The notes under the pieces: model-generated
What the model was told of the DNA's origin: nothing
The model's database searches: none
Seen by the model: only the letters and a program-made list of their open reading frames with translations
Shown: piece by piece, positions 16,769 through 24,673 of the stretch
Layout: each line of letters opens with the position of its first letter
How positions within the stretch are numbered: position 1 is the stretch's first letter
Made by a program: the position numbers and the translations under genes
Assembly (NCBI RefSeq): GCF_018603905.1
Contig: NZ_JAHFZZ010000006.1
Location: 496,001-560,000, forward strand
Length of the DNA stretch: 64,000 nt
Direction of reading: 5' to 3'
Origin: Nonomuraea sp. NEAU-A123
Lineage (GTDB): Bacteria; Actinomycetota; Actinomycetes; Streptosporangiales; Streptosporangiaceae

Positions 16769-17977
16769 TCAGCCGCTTTCGGCCGCGGTGAACCGTACCG
16801 TGCTCGGCTCCTCGCGACGCCGCAGGTCATCGGCGGTGGCCTCGGCCGCGCGCAGCACCCGCAGCACGTTGCGGCCGGCCACCTTCGCCAGGTCGGCGTC
16901 GGACCAGCCCCGGTCGGCCAGGGCCGCGAACAGCCGGGGATAGCCGGTCACGTCCTCCAGCCCACGGGGCAGCCCGTCGCACCCGTCGTAGTCGCCGCCG
17001 ATACCGAGGTGGTCGATGCCTGACACGTCGCGTATGTGCTCCAGGTGCGCCACCACGTGGTCGATCGTGACGGCGGGCCTCGGGTGCGACTTCTCCCAGG
17101 TGTTCAGGAACGCGTGGAACGCCTCGTAGTCATGGGTGTCGACACCGGCCGAGCGGGCGAAGTCGGTCGCGGCCAGCCGCCATTCCCGGGCGTCCTGCGA
17201 CACGAAGTCGGGCACGAACGTGGCCATGCAGACCCCGCCGTTGGCCGCCAGCGTCTTCAGCACGTCATCGGGTACGTTGCGCGGCGCGGAACAGACCGCC
17301 CGCGCCGACGAATGCGAGAAGATCACCGGCGCCCGCGTCACCCGGAGGGCGTCGCGCATCGTGTCGGCCGACACGTGGGACAGGTCGACCAGCATGCCCA
17401 GCCTGTTCATCTCGCGCACGACCTCCTCCCCGAACGCGGACAGCCCGTGGTTCACCGGCTCGTCGGTCGCGGAGTCGGCCCAGGGGGTGTTGTCGTTGTG
17501 GGTGAGCGTCATGTAGCGAACCCCGAGGGCGTACAGCATCCGCAGCGCCCCCAGGGAGCAGTCGATCGAATGCCCGCCCTCGGCCCCCATCAACGAGGCG
17601 ATCCGGCCCCCGGCGAAGACGCGCTCCACCTCGTCGGCCGTGGTCGCCAGGGCCAGCCGGTCGGGGTAGCGCCGGACCATGGCCAGCACGCAGTCGATCT
17701 GCTCCAGGGTCGCGGTGACCGCGTCCCCAGCGGGCCGGCAAGGCACGAAGACCGACCAGAACTGCCCGCCGACCATCCCGGCCGCCAGCCGGGGCAGATC
17801 GGTATGGGTGCGATCGGACGTGTCGCCACTGATGTCGAGCCGGTCGAAGTCGTATCCGGCGAGCTTGCGTGCCGCCCAGGGCAGGTCATTGTGCCCGTCG
17901 ATCAGCGGGTGCTCGCGCAGCAGCCGAGTGACGCGATGCGACGAACTGGACGACGCGACTACCGAAGGTGCTTCCAT
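16769..17977 (-). CDS. Membrane dipeptidase (M19, renal dipeptidase family)
   Basis: A 402-residue amidohydrolase-fold dipeptidase. The metal site is complete: H-x-D in LIDGHNDLPW (His29, Asp31), the bridging Glu in GAEGGHS, and His residues in VDLSHVS and FSHSSAR. The conserved Asp lies in IGGDYDGCD. M19 enzymes cleave dipeptides, often with a D-residue at the C-terminal side. No signal peptide is visible, so it is probably cytoplasmic, like most actinobacterial members. Confidence 0.93.
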   Translation of the reverse strand: MEAPSVVASSSSSHRVTRLLREHPLIDGHNDLPWAARKLAGYDFDRLDISGDTSDRTHTDLPRLAAGMVGGQFWSVFVPCRPAGDAVTATLEQIDCVLAMVRRYPDRLALATTADEVERVFAGGRIASLMGAEGGHSIDCSLGALRMLYALGVRYMTLTHNDNTPWADSATDEPVNHGLSAFGEEVVREMNRLGMLVDLSHVSADTMRDALRVTRAPVIFSHSSARAVCSAPRNVPDDVLKTLAANGGVCMATFVPDFVSQDAREWRLAATDFARSAGVDTHDYEAFHAFLNTWEKSHPRPAVTIDHVVAHLEHIRDVSGIDHLGIGGDYDGCDGLPRGLEDVTGYPRLFAALADRGWSDADLAKVAGRNVLRVLRAAEATADDLRRREEPSTVRFTAAESG

Positions 17978-18032
17978 GCCGATCAGCCAATCACAGGATC
18001 GGCTCGCGCTCAGCGCGCCACCCGGCCGAGCC

Positions 18033-18824
18033 TCAGGTCCGCCGCCAGCGAGCCTCCCCCAGGCAGTACAGGGCGAACAGCAGCAGCCCGAGCGCCACCA
18101 CCGCCAGCAGCCACGGCCCCGCCGGGGTGTCGGCGAACGCCCTGAGGGTCGCGTCGATGCCCCCGGCCTTGTCGGGGTCGAAGGTGATGGCCGCCTGGAT
18201 CACGAAGACCCCGGCCAGACCGGCGATCACTCCGCGCGCGAGGTAGCCGGCGAGCCCGAGCCGGTTCATCACCGCGCCGGCCCGCGGCGGCATCGGCCTG
18301 AGCTGTTTGCGGAACTCCTTCTTGATCCCGTACCGCACCCAGTAGATGCCGAGCCCGAGGATGCCGAGCCCGATCAGCCCCACGATGATCTGTCCGGCGG
18401 GCAGCTCGAGCAGCTTGCCCGTCAGGTCCTGGGACCTCTTGTCATCGGATCCGGTCTTGCCGGTCAGCACCATGGTCAGCAGCGCGGCGCAGATCAGCAC
18501 GTAGACCACGACCCGGCTGCCCGGCTCGATCCGGTCCTTGAGCTTGTGCGCCCCGAAGATCGCTTCGGACGCCTGCCACAGCGCCAGCGCGGCGAACCCC
18601 ACGACCATGACCCATAAGATCACGGCACCGAACGGCAGCGCCGCGACCGTACTGATGGCCCCGTTCTTGTCGGCCTGCTGCCCGCCGTCGCCGAACGCGA
18701 TCTGGACGGCCAGCGCTCCGATCAGCCCATAAAGCACACCGCGACAAACAAGCCCAACCCGCGCAAGCTTGTCCATGGCCGGGCTATCTGCCGCCCGGCG
18801 TGCTACGGCCTCAGCTTCGCTCAT
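18033..18824 (-). CDS. DUF1206 membrane protein
   Basis: A 263-residue integral membrane protein with three repeats of a two-helix unit. Each repeat opens with a similar R-x-G-L-x-x-R-G-v-x-Y/A motif (LARVGLVCRGVLYG, then a middle unit, then LGLAGYLARGVIAG). This matches DUF1206, whose function is unknown. The ATG at 18824 has GGGAGA six bases upstream; a TTG eight codons earlier is possible but weaker. It appears monocistronic. Confidence 0.85.
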   Translation of the reverse strand: MSEAEAVARRAADSPAMDKLARVGLVCRGVLYGLIGALAVQIAFGDGGQQADKNGAISTVAALPFGAVILWVMVVGFAALALWQASEAIFGAHKLKDRIEPGSRVVVYVLICAALLTMVLTGKTGSDDKRSQDLTGKLLELPAGQIIVGLIGLGILGLGIYWVRYGIKKEFRKQLRPMPPRAGAVMNRLGLAGYLARGVIAGLAGVFVIQAAITFDPDKAGGIDATLRAFADTPAGPWLLAVVALGLLLFALYCLGEARWRRT

Positions 18825-18878
18825 GCGATTCTCCCGAGTGTCCGTCAAAGACCCTCGAACTGCCCCGGATTTCGCGCT

Positions 18879-19772
18879 CTAGACCTTCACCGGATCGTCC
18901 ATGACGCCATAGGTGGACGCCCGGAACAAGAAAGAGGCCCAGGAGCGGTAGGGCCGCCACGTCTCGGCCAGCTTCCGGTACCCGGCGGGCGGCGCGTCCT
19001 CCGGCAGGCCGTACGCCTCACGCAGGATCCCGAACAGTCGCGGCTCGTCACCCGGGAACGCGTCCGGCGCGCCCGCGCCGCGGATCAGGATCAGCCCGGC
19101 GGAGAACGGCCCCACGCCGGGCAGCGCGCGCAGCTCGGCCAGGGCCTCCTCCGGGCCGAGCGCGCGCAGGTGCTCGGCGGTGAGAACGCCGTCCAGCGCC
19201 GCACCGGCCAGTCCGCGCAGCCACTCCTCCTTCTGCGCGGGCAGCCCGAGGCCGCCGGCCTCCAGCAGCGTCACGGGCGGCGGGAAGGCCGCGTACACCT
19301 GCCCGTCCACGGTGACCTCGGCGCCGTACCGCTCCGCGATGCGCTGCTTGATACGCGAGGCGATGAGCATCGACGAACGCTGTACGATCACCGCCCAGCA
19401 CGCCGCCTCCCACGTACTCCAGAAGCACACCGGCCGCAGGCCGGGACGGAGCCGCTGCAGGTCGCCGAGCACCGGGTCGGCCTCGCCGAGCTCGGTGAAA
19501 CCGGCGCCGTCCACGTCGAGGGAGAGGATGCGCGCCACCTCGCCTCGGATCCCCGGCCCCGCGGCCCGCGTCGTGGCGACGGCGACCCCGCCCGGCGCGG
19601 CCGTCACGGTCACGCCGATCGGCCGCCAGTCGGACTCGGCGCAGTAGGCGAAGCGCAGCGCCCGCCCGTCGGAGGGCAGCGCGCTGGTGGCCGGCCAGTC
19701 CTCGACGAAGCGCAGCGAGGCGCCGAAGTCGAACGGGCCCTCGGCGGTGAGCGTGAATCCGTGCGTGGTCAT
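18879..19772 (-). CDS. DNA-3-methyladenine glycosylase-like (AlkA/HhH-GPD)
   Basis: A 297-residue base-excision glycosylase. An N-terminal AlkA-type beta domain is followed by an HhH-GPD fold. The hairpin LPGVGPFSAGLILIRG leads to an acidic segment (AFPGDE) where the catalytic Asp is expected. A second helical region contains WRPYRSWASFLFRAS. The family removes alkylated purines. The start is the ATG at 19772; an 11-codon upstream extension is unlikely. Confidence 0.85.
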   Translation of the reverse strand: MTTHGFTLTAEGPFDFGASLRFVEDWPATSALPSDGRALRFAYCAESDWRPIGVTVTAAPGGVAVATTRAAGPGIRGEVARILSLDVDGAGFTELGEADPVLGDLQRLRPGLRPVCFWSTWEAACWAVIVQRSSMLIASRIKQRIAERYGAEVTVDGQVYAAFPPPVTLLEAGGLGLPAQKEEWLRGLAGAALDGVLTAEHLRALGPEEALAELRALPGVGPFSAGLILIRGAGAPDAFPGDEPRLFGILREAYGLPEDAPPAGYRKLAETWRPYRSWASFLFRASTYGVMDDPVKV

Positions 19773-19866
19773 GGGCCGTATGGTAAAGGCCCTCCACCTT
19801 GGCACCAGACGCGAAGCCGACTACTACCGGCCGGTGACCACGTTACGGGCAGGGCAGAATCCGGCT

Positions 19867-20288
19867 ATGGATGCCACGTTACGGAAGATCATCGCGGAGC
19901 TGAACGCGGCCGCCGCCCAGCACGACGCCGGCCAGGAGGACCGGCTGGACCGGTGGCGGGTGCTGGAGCCCGATGCCGGGGAGTTCCTGTGGTTCCTGGC
20001 CCAGAGCGCCGGAGCCCGGATCATCGTGGAGATCGGCACCTCGCGGGGCGTGTCCACGTTGTGGCTGGCCGACGCCGCGCGGGCGGTCGGCGGGCACGTC
20101 CTCAGCCTCGACACCGACGCCGAGGCCCAGGCGCACGCCCGCCGCAGGGTGGCGTGCTCGTGGCAGACAACGCCCTGTCCCACCCCGAGGAGATCGCCCC
20201 GCTGCACGACCTTCTCCAGCGGGAGCCGCGCCTGACCGTCACCACGATCAACGTGGGCAAGGGCGAACTGGTCGCACTGCGGCGCTGA
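19867..20288 (+). pseudogene. O-methyltransferase pseudogene (internal deletion plus frameshift)
   Basis: The first ~95 codons read as a SAM-dependent O-methyltransferase N-terminus (MDATLRKIIAELN..., motif I IIVEIGTSRGVSTLWLA, then LSLDTDAEA). At about 20140-20155 the frame is lost, and the family's C-terminal segment appears in the next frame (GGVLVADNALSHPEEIAP ... GKGELVALRR), ending with TGA at 20286. About 80 residues of the Rossmann core, including the acidic metal-binding loop expected before GGVLVADN, are missing at this junction. A shift alone would not explain this; a deletion plus frameshift does. A functional protein is very unlikely. Confidence 0.8.
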
Positions 20289-20466
20289 GAGCCAGGTGGT
20301 TGAGGCGCTCCCTGATGCGGTTCCGTTCGCCGGGAGTCGAACACGCTCGTCGCGGACGGTTGCGCGGCAGTGGCGGTCGCGGTCGTGCCGGCGATCGCCG
20401 CGAGGTGTGACCTCGCGCCGACTCCGGGTAGGGGGCAACTGTAAGGCACGAGAAGGGGGCACGCTC

Positions 20467-20721
20467 ATGAGCCGCATCGCTGAATGGTTGAAGAAGGCCG
20501 AGGACCTGGCGAGAGGGCACTCCAAGCAGGCTGACAAGGTGCTGGATCGCGCCGAGCGGTTCGCCAAGGAGCGGACCGGCCACAAGTACGACCAGCACAT
20601 CGAGAAGGGCGTGGACGAGGTGCAGCGCCGCTACGGCGGAGGCGACCCGCAGGGCCGGCAGTCGCCAAGCCCGCAGCCCCCGGAGCCACCGCCGCAGCAG
20701 CCCGGTCAGCGCCCGGACTAA
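20467..20721 (+). CDS. Antitoxin-like protein, Rv0909/MT0933 family
   Basis: An 84-residue protein. The first ~58 residues are highly charged and helical (AEWLKKAEDLARGHSKQ ... KYDQHIEKGVDEVQRRYGG), matching the small MT0933-type antitoxins of actinobacteria. The rest is a Pro/Gln-rich tail. AGAAGGGGG lies about eight bases before the ATG. No toxin gene is next to it, so a toxin-antitoxin role is not established here; many such proteins are solitary. Confidence 0.7.
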   Translation: MSRIAEWLKKAEDLARGHSKQADKVLDRAERFAKERTGHKYDQHIEKGVDEVQRRYGGGDPQGRQSPSPQPPEPPPQQPGQRPD

Positions 20722-20763
20722 CGACGTGCCGGTGCCGCGCGCAGCGGCGTCGGCGTCCCCGGC

Positions 20764-20898
20764 ATGGTTGCCCGCGACCACCTGCCGGCGATCTTGACGG
20801 CCACGGAGCGCTCCGCGCTGCGCTGTTCCTACGGCCGCGCGGAGGGCGTCAAGCTCGGCGCCGCCATCCTGGTGGTGGATCAGTTCCTGGGCGGCTGA
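20764..20898 (+). CDS. Unrecognised 44-residue ORF
   Basis: ATG to TGA frame of 44 codons (begins MVARDHLPAILTATERSAL, ends VVDQFLGG). It lacks a convincing Shine-Dalgarno and matches no family I know. The protein-like composition suggests either a small gene or a remnant of a larger one. Low confidence. Confidence 0.2.
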   Translation: MVARDHLPAILTATERSALRCSYGRAEGVKLGAAILVVDQFLGG

Positions 20899-20973
20899 GG
20901 GCCCGCGTCGTGGCTTATTTTCCTATCTGATTTAAGGATCGTACGAAGGTGCCGTCAACACTTAATTCAAGTA

Positions 20974-21021
20974 TTGACGCTCTTGTAAGGTCACCGTAAG
21001 GTCACCATAAGGTCACGACCG
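20974..21021 (+). promoter_or_regulatory. Promoter and PHO-box-like 11-bp repeat array
   Basis: Three direct repeats beginning TAAGGTCAC start at 20986, 20997 and 21008, exactly 11 bp apart. Read as GGTCACC units they resemble the direct-repeat units of Streptomyces PhoP boxes (GTTCACC-type, 11-bp period). A candidate sigma-70 promoter, TTGACG (20974-20979), 17 bp, TAAGGT (20997-21002), overlaps the array. PhoP binding is an inference. Confidence 0.55.
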
Positions 21022-21102
21022 TGGATTTCTCTTAGCCATGGCGCTCACCCACGCCGGCGGCTAGCCACTGGCGTACACCCCCCACAGAAGGTGACACCCC
21101 CC

Positions 21103-22446
21103 ATGAAAAGACGAGGAATCATCCTTGCCTCCGTGACGGCGTTAGCCGTGGCGGGCCTCGCTTTCCCGGCCTGGGCCGCCACCGGCCAGATCACCGGCTA
21201 CGGCGGCAAGTGCGTCGACGTCGCCGGCGCCAGCAGCGCCAACGGCACCCAGGTCCAGCTCTGGACCTGCAACAGCACCACTGCCCAGTCGTGGACCACG
21301 CAGTCCGACGGCACGATCCGCGCACTCGGCAAGTGCCTGGACGTGGCGGGCGCGAGCAGCGCCGACGGCGCCAAGGTGCAGATCTACGACTGCAACGGCA
21401 CCGCCGCGCAGCAGTGGACGGCCGCCTCCGACGGCACCCTGCGGGCGCTCGGCAAGTGCCTGGACGCCACCAACGTCAGCTCGGCCGACGGCACGCCCCT
21501 GCAGATCTGGAGCTGCGGCACCGGCGCCAACCAGAAGTGGACGCTGCCCTCCGGCGGCGGCACTCCCAGTCCCGGCAAGCTGCCCGGCGCTCCCTACCTC
21601 TACATGGGGTGGGGGAGCCCGCCCAACCCGGGCACGGTCATGGACGCGACCGGCGTGAAGTCCTTCACGATGGCCTTCATCCTGTCCGGCGGCGGCTGCG
21701 TGCCACGCTGGGACGGCTCGCGTGCGCTGACGGGCGGCGCCGACCAGCAGGCGATCAACACGATCAAGTCCAAGGGCGGCAGCGTCCAGATCTCCTTCGG
21801 CGGCTGGTCGGGCAACAAGCTCGGCCCCAACTGCGGTACGCCTGAGGCGTACGCGGGCGCCGTGCAGCAGGTCATCAACGCCCTGGGACCCGCGGCCGTC
21901 GACTTCGACATCGAGAACACCGACGAGTACGAGAACTACACCGTCCAGGACCGCATACTCAACGGACTCAAGATCGTCAAGGCGAACAACCCGAACGTCA
22001 AGGTGGTCGTCACCTTCGGCACCTCCACCAGCGGCCCGGCCGGCGCGGGCACCCGGCTGATCAACCGGTCGAGGGAGCTCGGCGTCCCGATCGACAACTA
22101 CACGATCATGCCGTTCGACTTCGGCGGCGGCTCCAACATGTACCAGAGCACGGTCAACGCGGCCGAAGGGCTGAAGAACGCGCTGAAGTCGGCGTTCGGC
22201 TGGTCGGACGCCACGGCGTACGCGCACATGGGCATCTCCGGCATGAACGGCCTGTCCGACCAGTCGGAGGTCACCTCGGTCGCCACCTGGACCCAGATTC
22301 GCGACTACGCCAACTCCCATGGCCTGACCAGGCTCGCCTTCTGGTCGGTCAACCGCGACCGCCCCTGCTCCGGAGGGCTGTCCGAAACCTGCAGCGGCGT
22401 CTCCCAGAACGCCTGGGACTTCACTCGACTGACGGCGGGGTTCTGA
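21103..22446 (+). CDS. Secreted GH18 chitinase with CBM13 lectin domain
   Basis: A 447-residue secreted enzyme. Residues 1-25 are a signal peptide ending AWA. A ricin-B/CBM13 trefoil follows, with three repeats of GKCLDVAGASSADG...Q-x-W (roughly 27-150), then a short Gly/Pro/Ser linker. A GH18 barrel begins at about 165 (LYMGWGSPPNPG). The catalytic D-x-D-x-E motif is DFDIE, with Asp267, Asp269 and acid Glu271. GH18 enzymes of this type cleave chitin. The ATG at 21103 is preceded by AGAAGGTGA; a GTG four codons upstream has no such site. It overlaps the next hydrolase by one base (TGATG), so both are made together. Confidence 0.9.
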   Translation: MKRRGIILASVTALAVAGLAFPAWAATGQITGYGGKCVDVAGASSANGTQVQLWTCNSTTAQSWTTQSDGTIRALGKCLDVAGASSADGAKVQIYDCNGTAAQQWTAASDGTLRALGKCLDATNVSSADGTPLQIWSCGTGANQKWTLPSGGGTPSPGKLPGAPYLYMGWGSPPNPGTVMDATGVKSFTMAFILSGGGCVPRWDGSRALTGGADQQAINTIKSKGGSVQISFGGWSGNKLGPNCGTPEAYAGAVQQVINALGPAAVDFDIENTDEYENYTVQDRILNGLKIVKANNPNVKVVVTFGTSTSGPAGAGTRLINRSRELGVPIDNYTIMPFDFGGGSNMYQSTVNAAEGLKNALKSAFGWSDATAYAHMGISGMNGLSDQSEVTSVATWTQIRDYANSHGLTRLAFWSVNRDRPCSGGLSETCSGVSQNAWDFTRLTAGF

Positions 22447-24584
22447 TGCGTGCCCTGATCGTTCTCGTGCTGATCGCGGCCGGGTTCGTCCTCATGCCGG
22501 TCGCGCAGGCAGCCGTCCCCACCGGCCTGACCACCGTGGTCGCCAAGCACAGCGGCAAGTGCGTCGACGCCCGCGCCGCCGCCACCGCCAACGGCACCGC
22601 CGTCCAGCAGTACGCGTGCAACGGCAGTGGCGCGCAGCTCTGGCAGTTCCAGGCCACCAGCGGCGGCTACTACCGGGTCAACAGCTCGCTCAACGCCGCG
22701 CAGGCCTGGGACGTGACCGGTGTCTCGACCGCCGACAGCGCGCTGGTCCAGCTGTGGGCCTACGGCGGCGGCAACAACCAGCAGTGGCTGCCGGTGGAGG
22801 AATCCGGAGGCACGTACCACCTGATCAACAGGAACAGCGGCAAGTGCCTCGACGTGTCGGGCGCCTCCACGGCCGACAGCGTGCAACTGCAGCAGTACAC
22901 CTGCAACAGCTCGGCGGCGCAGTCGTTCACCCTGTCGGGCGGCGGCGGTGGTGGCCCCGATCCCGACCTGGGGCCGAACGTGCGCGTCTTCGACCCGTCG
23001 ATGCCCGCGTCCACAATCCAGTCGCAGCTCAACTCGGTGTTCAGCCAGCAGCAGTCCAACCAGTTCGGGTCCAACCGGTACGCGCTGCTGTTCAAGCCGG
23101 GCACCTACAGCGTGGACGTCAACGTCGGCTTCTACACCCAGGTCCTTGGCCTGGGACAGACGCCGGACGCGGTGACGATCAACGGGGCCGTGCACGCCGA
23201 GGCCGACTGGTTCGGCGGCAACGCCACGCAGAACTTCTGGCGCTCCGCCGAGAACCTCTCGGTCACCCCGGCGGGCGGCACGGACCGGTGGGCGGTCTCG
23301 CAGGCGGCGCCGTACCGGCGCATGCATGTGCGCGGAAACCTGCAGTTGGACGACGGCGGCTGGTCGAGCGGCGGGTGGATCTCCGACTCGCGGATCGACG
23401 GTCAGGTCAGGTCCGGGTCGCAACAGCAGTGGATCTCCCGCAACTCGGCCTTCGGGTCCTGGAGCGGGTCGAACTGGAACATGGTCTTCGTCGGGGTGTC
23501 CGGCGCGCCGGGCAACACCTTCCCCAGCCCGCCGTACACGACGGTGGGGCAGACGCCGGTGGTACGGGAGAAGCCGTTCCTCTACATCGACGCGGCGGGG
23601 GCCTACCAGGTGTTCGTGCCCGCGCTGAAGTCGAACTCCGCCGGGGTGTCGTGGCCGGGCGCGGGCACGTCGCTGCCGATCAGTCAGTTCTTCGTCGTCA
23701 AGCCGGGCAACACCGCTGGTGACATCAACGCGGCACTGGCCGCGGGCAAGGACCTGCTGGTCACGCCGGGCGTCTACCACCTGAACGACACGATCAGGGT
23801 CACCAGGGCCGACACCGTGGTGCTCGGTCTTGGGTTGGCGACGTTCGTACCCGACAACGGCGTCACGGCGATGACCGTCGCCGACGTGGACGGCGTCAAG
23901 ATCGCCGGGCTGCTGATCGACGCCGGGACCGTGAACTCGGCGACGCTCATGCAGGTCGGCCCGGCGGGCTCGACGGCCTCACACGCGGCCAACCCCACCT
24001 CACTGCACGACGTCTTCTTCCGCGTCGGCGGCGCCGGGGTGGGCAAGGCGTCACAGAGCCTGGTGATCAACAGCGACGACGTGATCGGTGATCACACCTG
24101 GATCTGGCGGGCCGACCACGGCAGCGGCGTCGGGTGGAACACCAACACGACCGTCAACGGGCTCATCGTCAACGGCGACAACGTGACGTTCTACGGGCTG
24201 TTCGTCGAGCACTACCACCAGTACCAGGTCATCTGGAACGGCAACGGCGGGCGGACCTACTTCTTCCAGAACGAGATGCCCTACGATCCGCCCAACCAAG
24301 CGTCCTGGATGAACGGCTCCACCCGGGGCTGGGCCGCCTACAAGGTCGCCAGTTCGGTCACCTCGCATGAGGCCTGGGGGCTGGGCAGCTACTGCTACTT
24401 CAGCGCCAACCCCGCGGTGGTGGCCGAGCGGGCCTTCGAGGCGCCGAACACGTCGGGGGTCCGCTTCCACCACATGGTGACGGTCTCCCTGGGCGGCACC
24501 GGAACCATCGCCCACGTCATCAATTCCACGGGAGGCCCAAGCAACTCCTCCACAAACGTCGCAAACCTCACCGAATACCCATAA
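22446..24584 (+). CDS. Secreted CBM13 beta-helix hydrolase, probable GH55 exo-beta-1,3-glucanase
   Basis: A 712-residue secreted protein. A signal peptide ends near residue 22 (VAQA), followed by an N-terminal CBM13 trefoil with QxW repeats (about 25-165) and a Gly-rich linker. The long C-terminal part consists of two right-handed beta-helix-like halves (NVRVFDPSMP... and FFVVKPGNTAGDIN...). Motifs such as GLFVEHYHQYQVIWNGNGG and FFQNEMPYDPPNQ recall bacterial GH55 beta-1,3-glucanases. I recognise the architecture but cannot confirm the family without a search. It is translated from the chitinase mRNA. Chitin plus beta-1,3-glucan attack suggests fungal cell-wall degradation. Confidence 0.75.
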   Translation: MRALIVLVLIAAGFVLMPVAQAAVPTGLTTVVAKHSGKCVDARAAATANGTAVQQYACNGSGAQLWQFQATSGGYYRVNSSLNAAQAWDVTGVSTADSALVQLWAYGGGNNQQWLPVEESGGTYHLINRNSGKCLDVSGASTADSVQLQQYTCNSSAAQSFTLSGGGGGGPDPDLGPNVRVFDPSMPASTIQSQLNSVFSQQQSNQFGSNRYALLFKPGTYSVDVNVGFYTQVLGLGQTPDAVTINGAVHAEADWFGGNATQNFWRSAENLSVTPAGGTDRWAVSQAAPYRRMHVRGNLQLDDGGWSSGGWISDSRIDGQVRSGSQQQWISRNSAFGSWSGSNWNMVFVGVSGAPGNTFPSPPYTTVGQTPVVREKPFLYIDAAGAYQVFVPALKSNSAGVSWPGAGTSLPISQFFVVKPGNTAGDINAALAAGKDLLVTPGVYHLNDTIRVTRADTVVLGLGLATFVPDNGVTAMTVADVDGVKIAGLLIDAGTVNSATLMQVGPAGSTASHAANPTSLHDVFFRVGGAGVGKASQSLVINSDDVIGDHTWIWRADHGSGVGWNTNTTVNGLIVNGDNVTFYGLFVEHYHQYQVIWNGNGGRTYFFQNEMPYDPPNQASWMNGSTRGWAAYKVASSVTSHEAWGLGSYCYFSANPAVVAERAFEAPNTSGVRFHHMVTVSLGGTGTIAHVINSTGGPSNSSTNVANLTEYP

Positions 24585-24592
24585 CCCACCAA

Positions 24593-24626
24593 CGCGTCCT
24601 CCCCTTTACCGAAAGGGGAGGACGCG
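24593..24626. terminator. Strong 15-bp-stem terminator
   Basis: A perfect 15-bp inverted repeat (CGCGTCCTCCCCTTT at 24593-24607 and its complement at 24612-24626) around a 4-base loop, just after the glucanase stop. It lies before the convergent helicase-associated gene and could serve both strands. Confidence 0.85.
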
Positions 24627-24673
24627 CCCGCGCCCACAGAACACGGCGCCCCTACAAGCGAGGTCCATGCCTC

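Larger units (their letters stand above)
20722..21102. other. Long non-coding stretch before the chitinase operon
   Basis: The first part holds only a 44-codon open frame without a recognisable product (listed separately). From about 20,920 the composition shifts to AT-rich and contains the 11-bp repeat array and a probable promoter. The remaining sequence shows nothing I can name. Confidence 0.6.

Noticed and set aside
20310..20350. tRNA T-arm-like sequence on the minus strand (GTTCGACTCCCGG)
   Set aside because: The flanking bases do not form a T-stem and no acceptor or anticodon arm is present.
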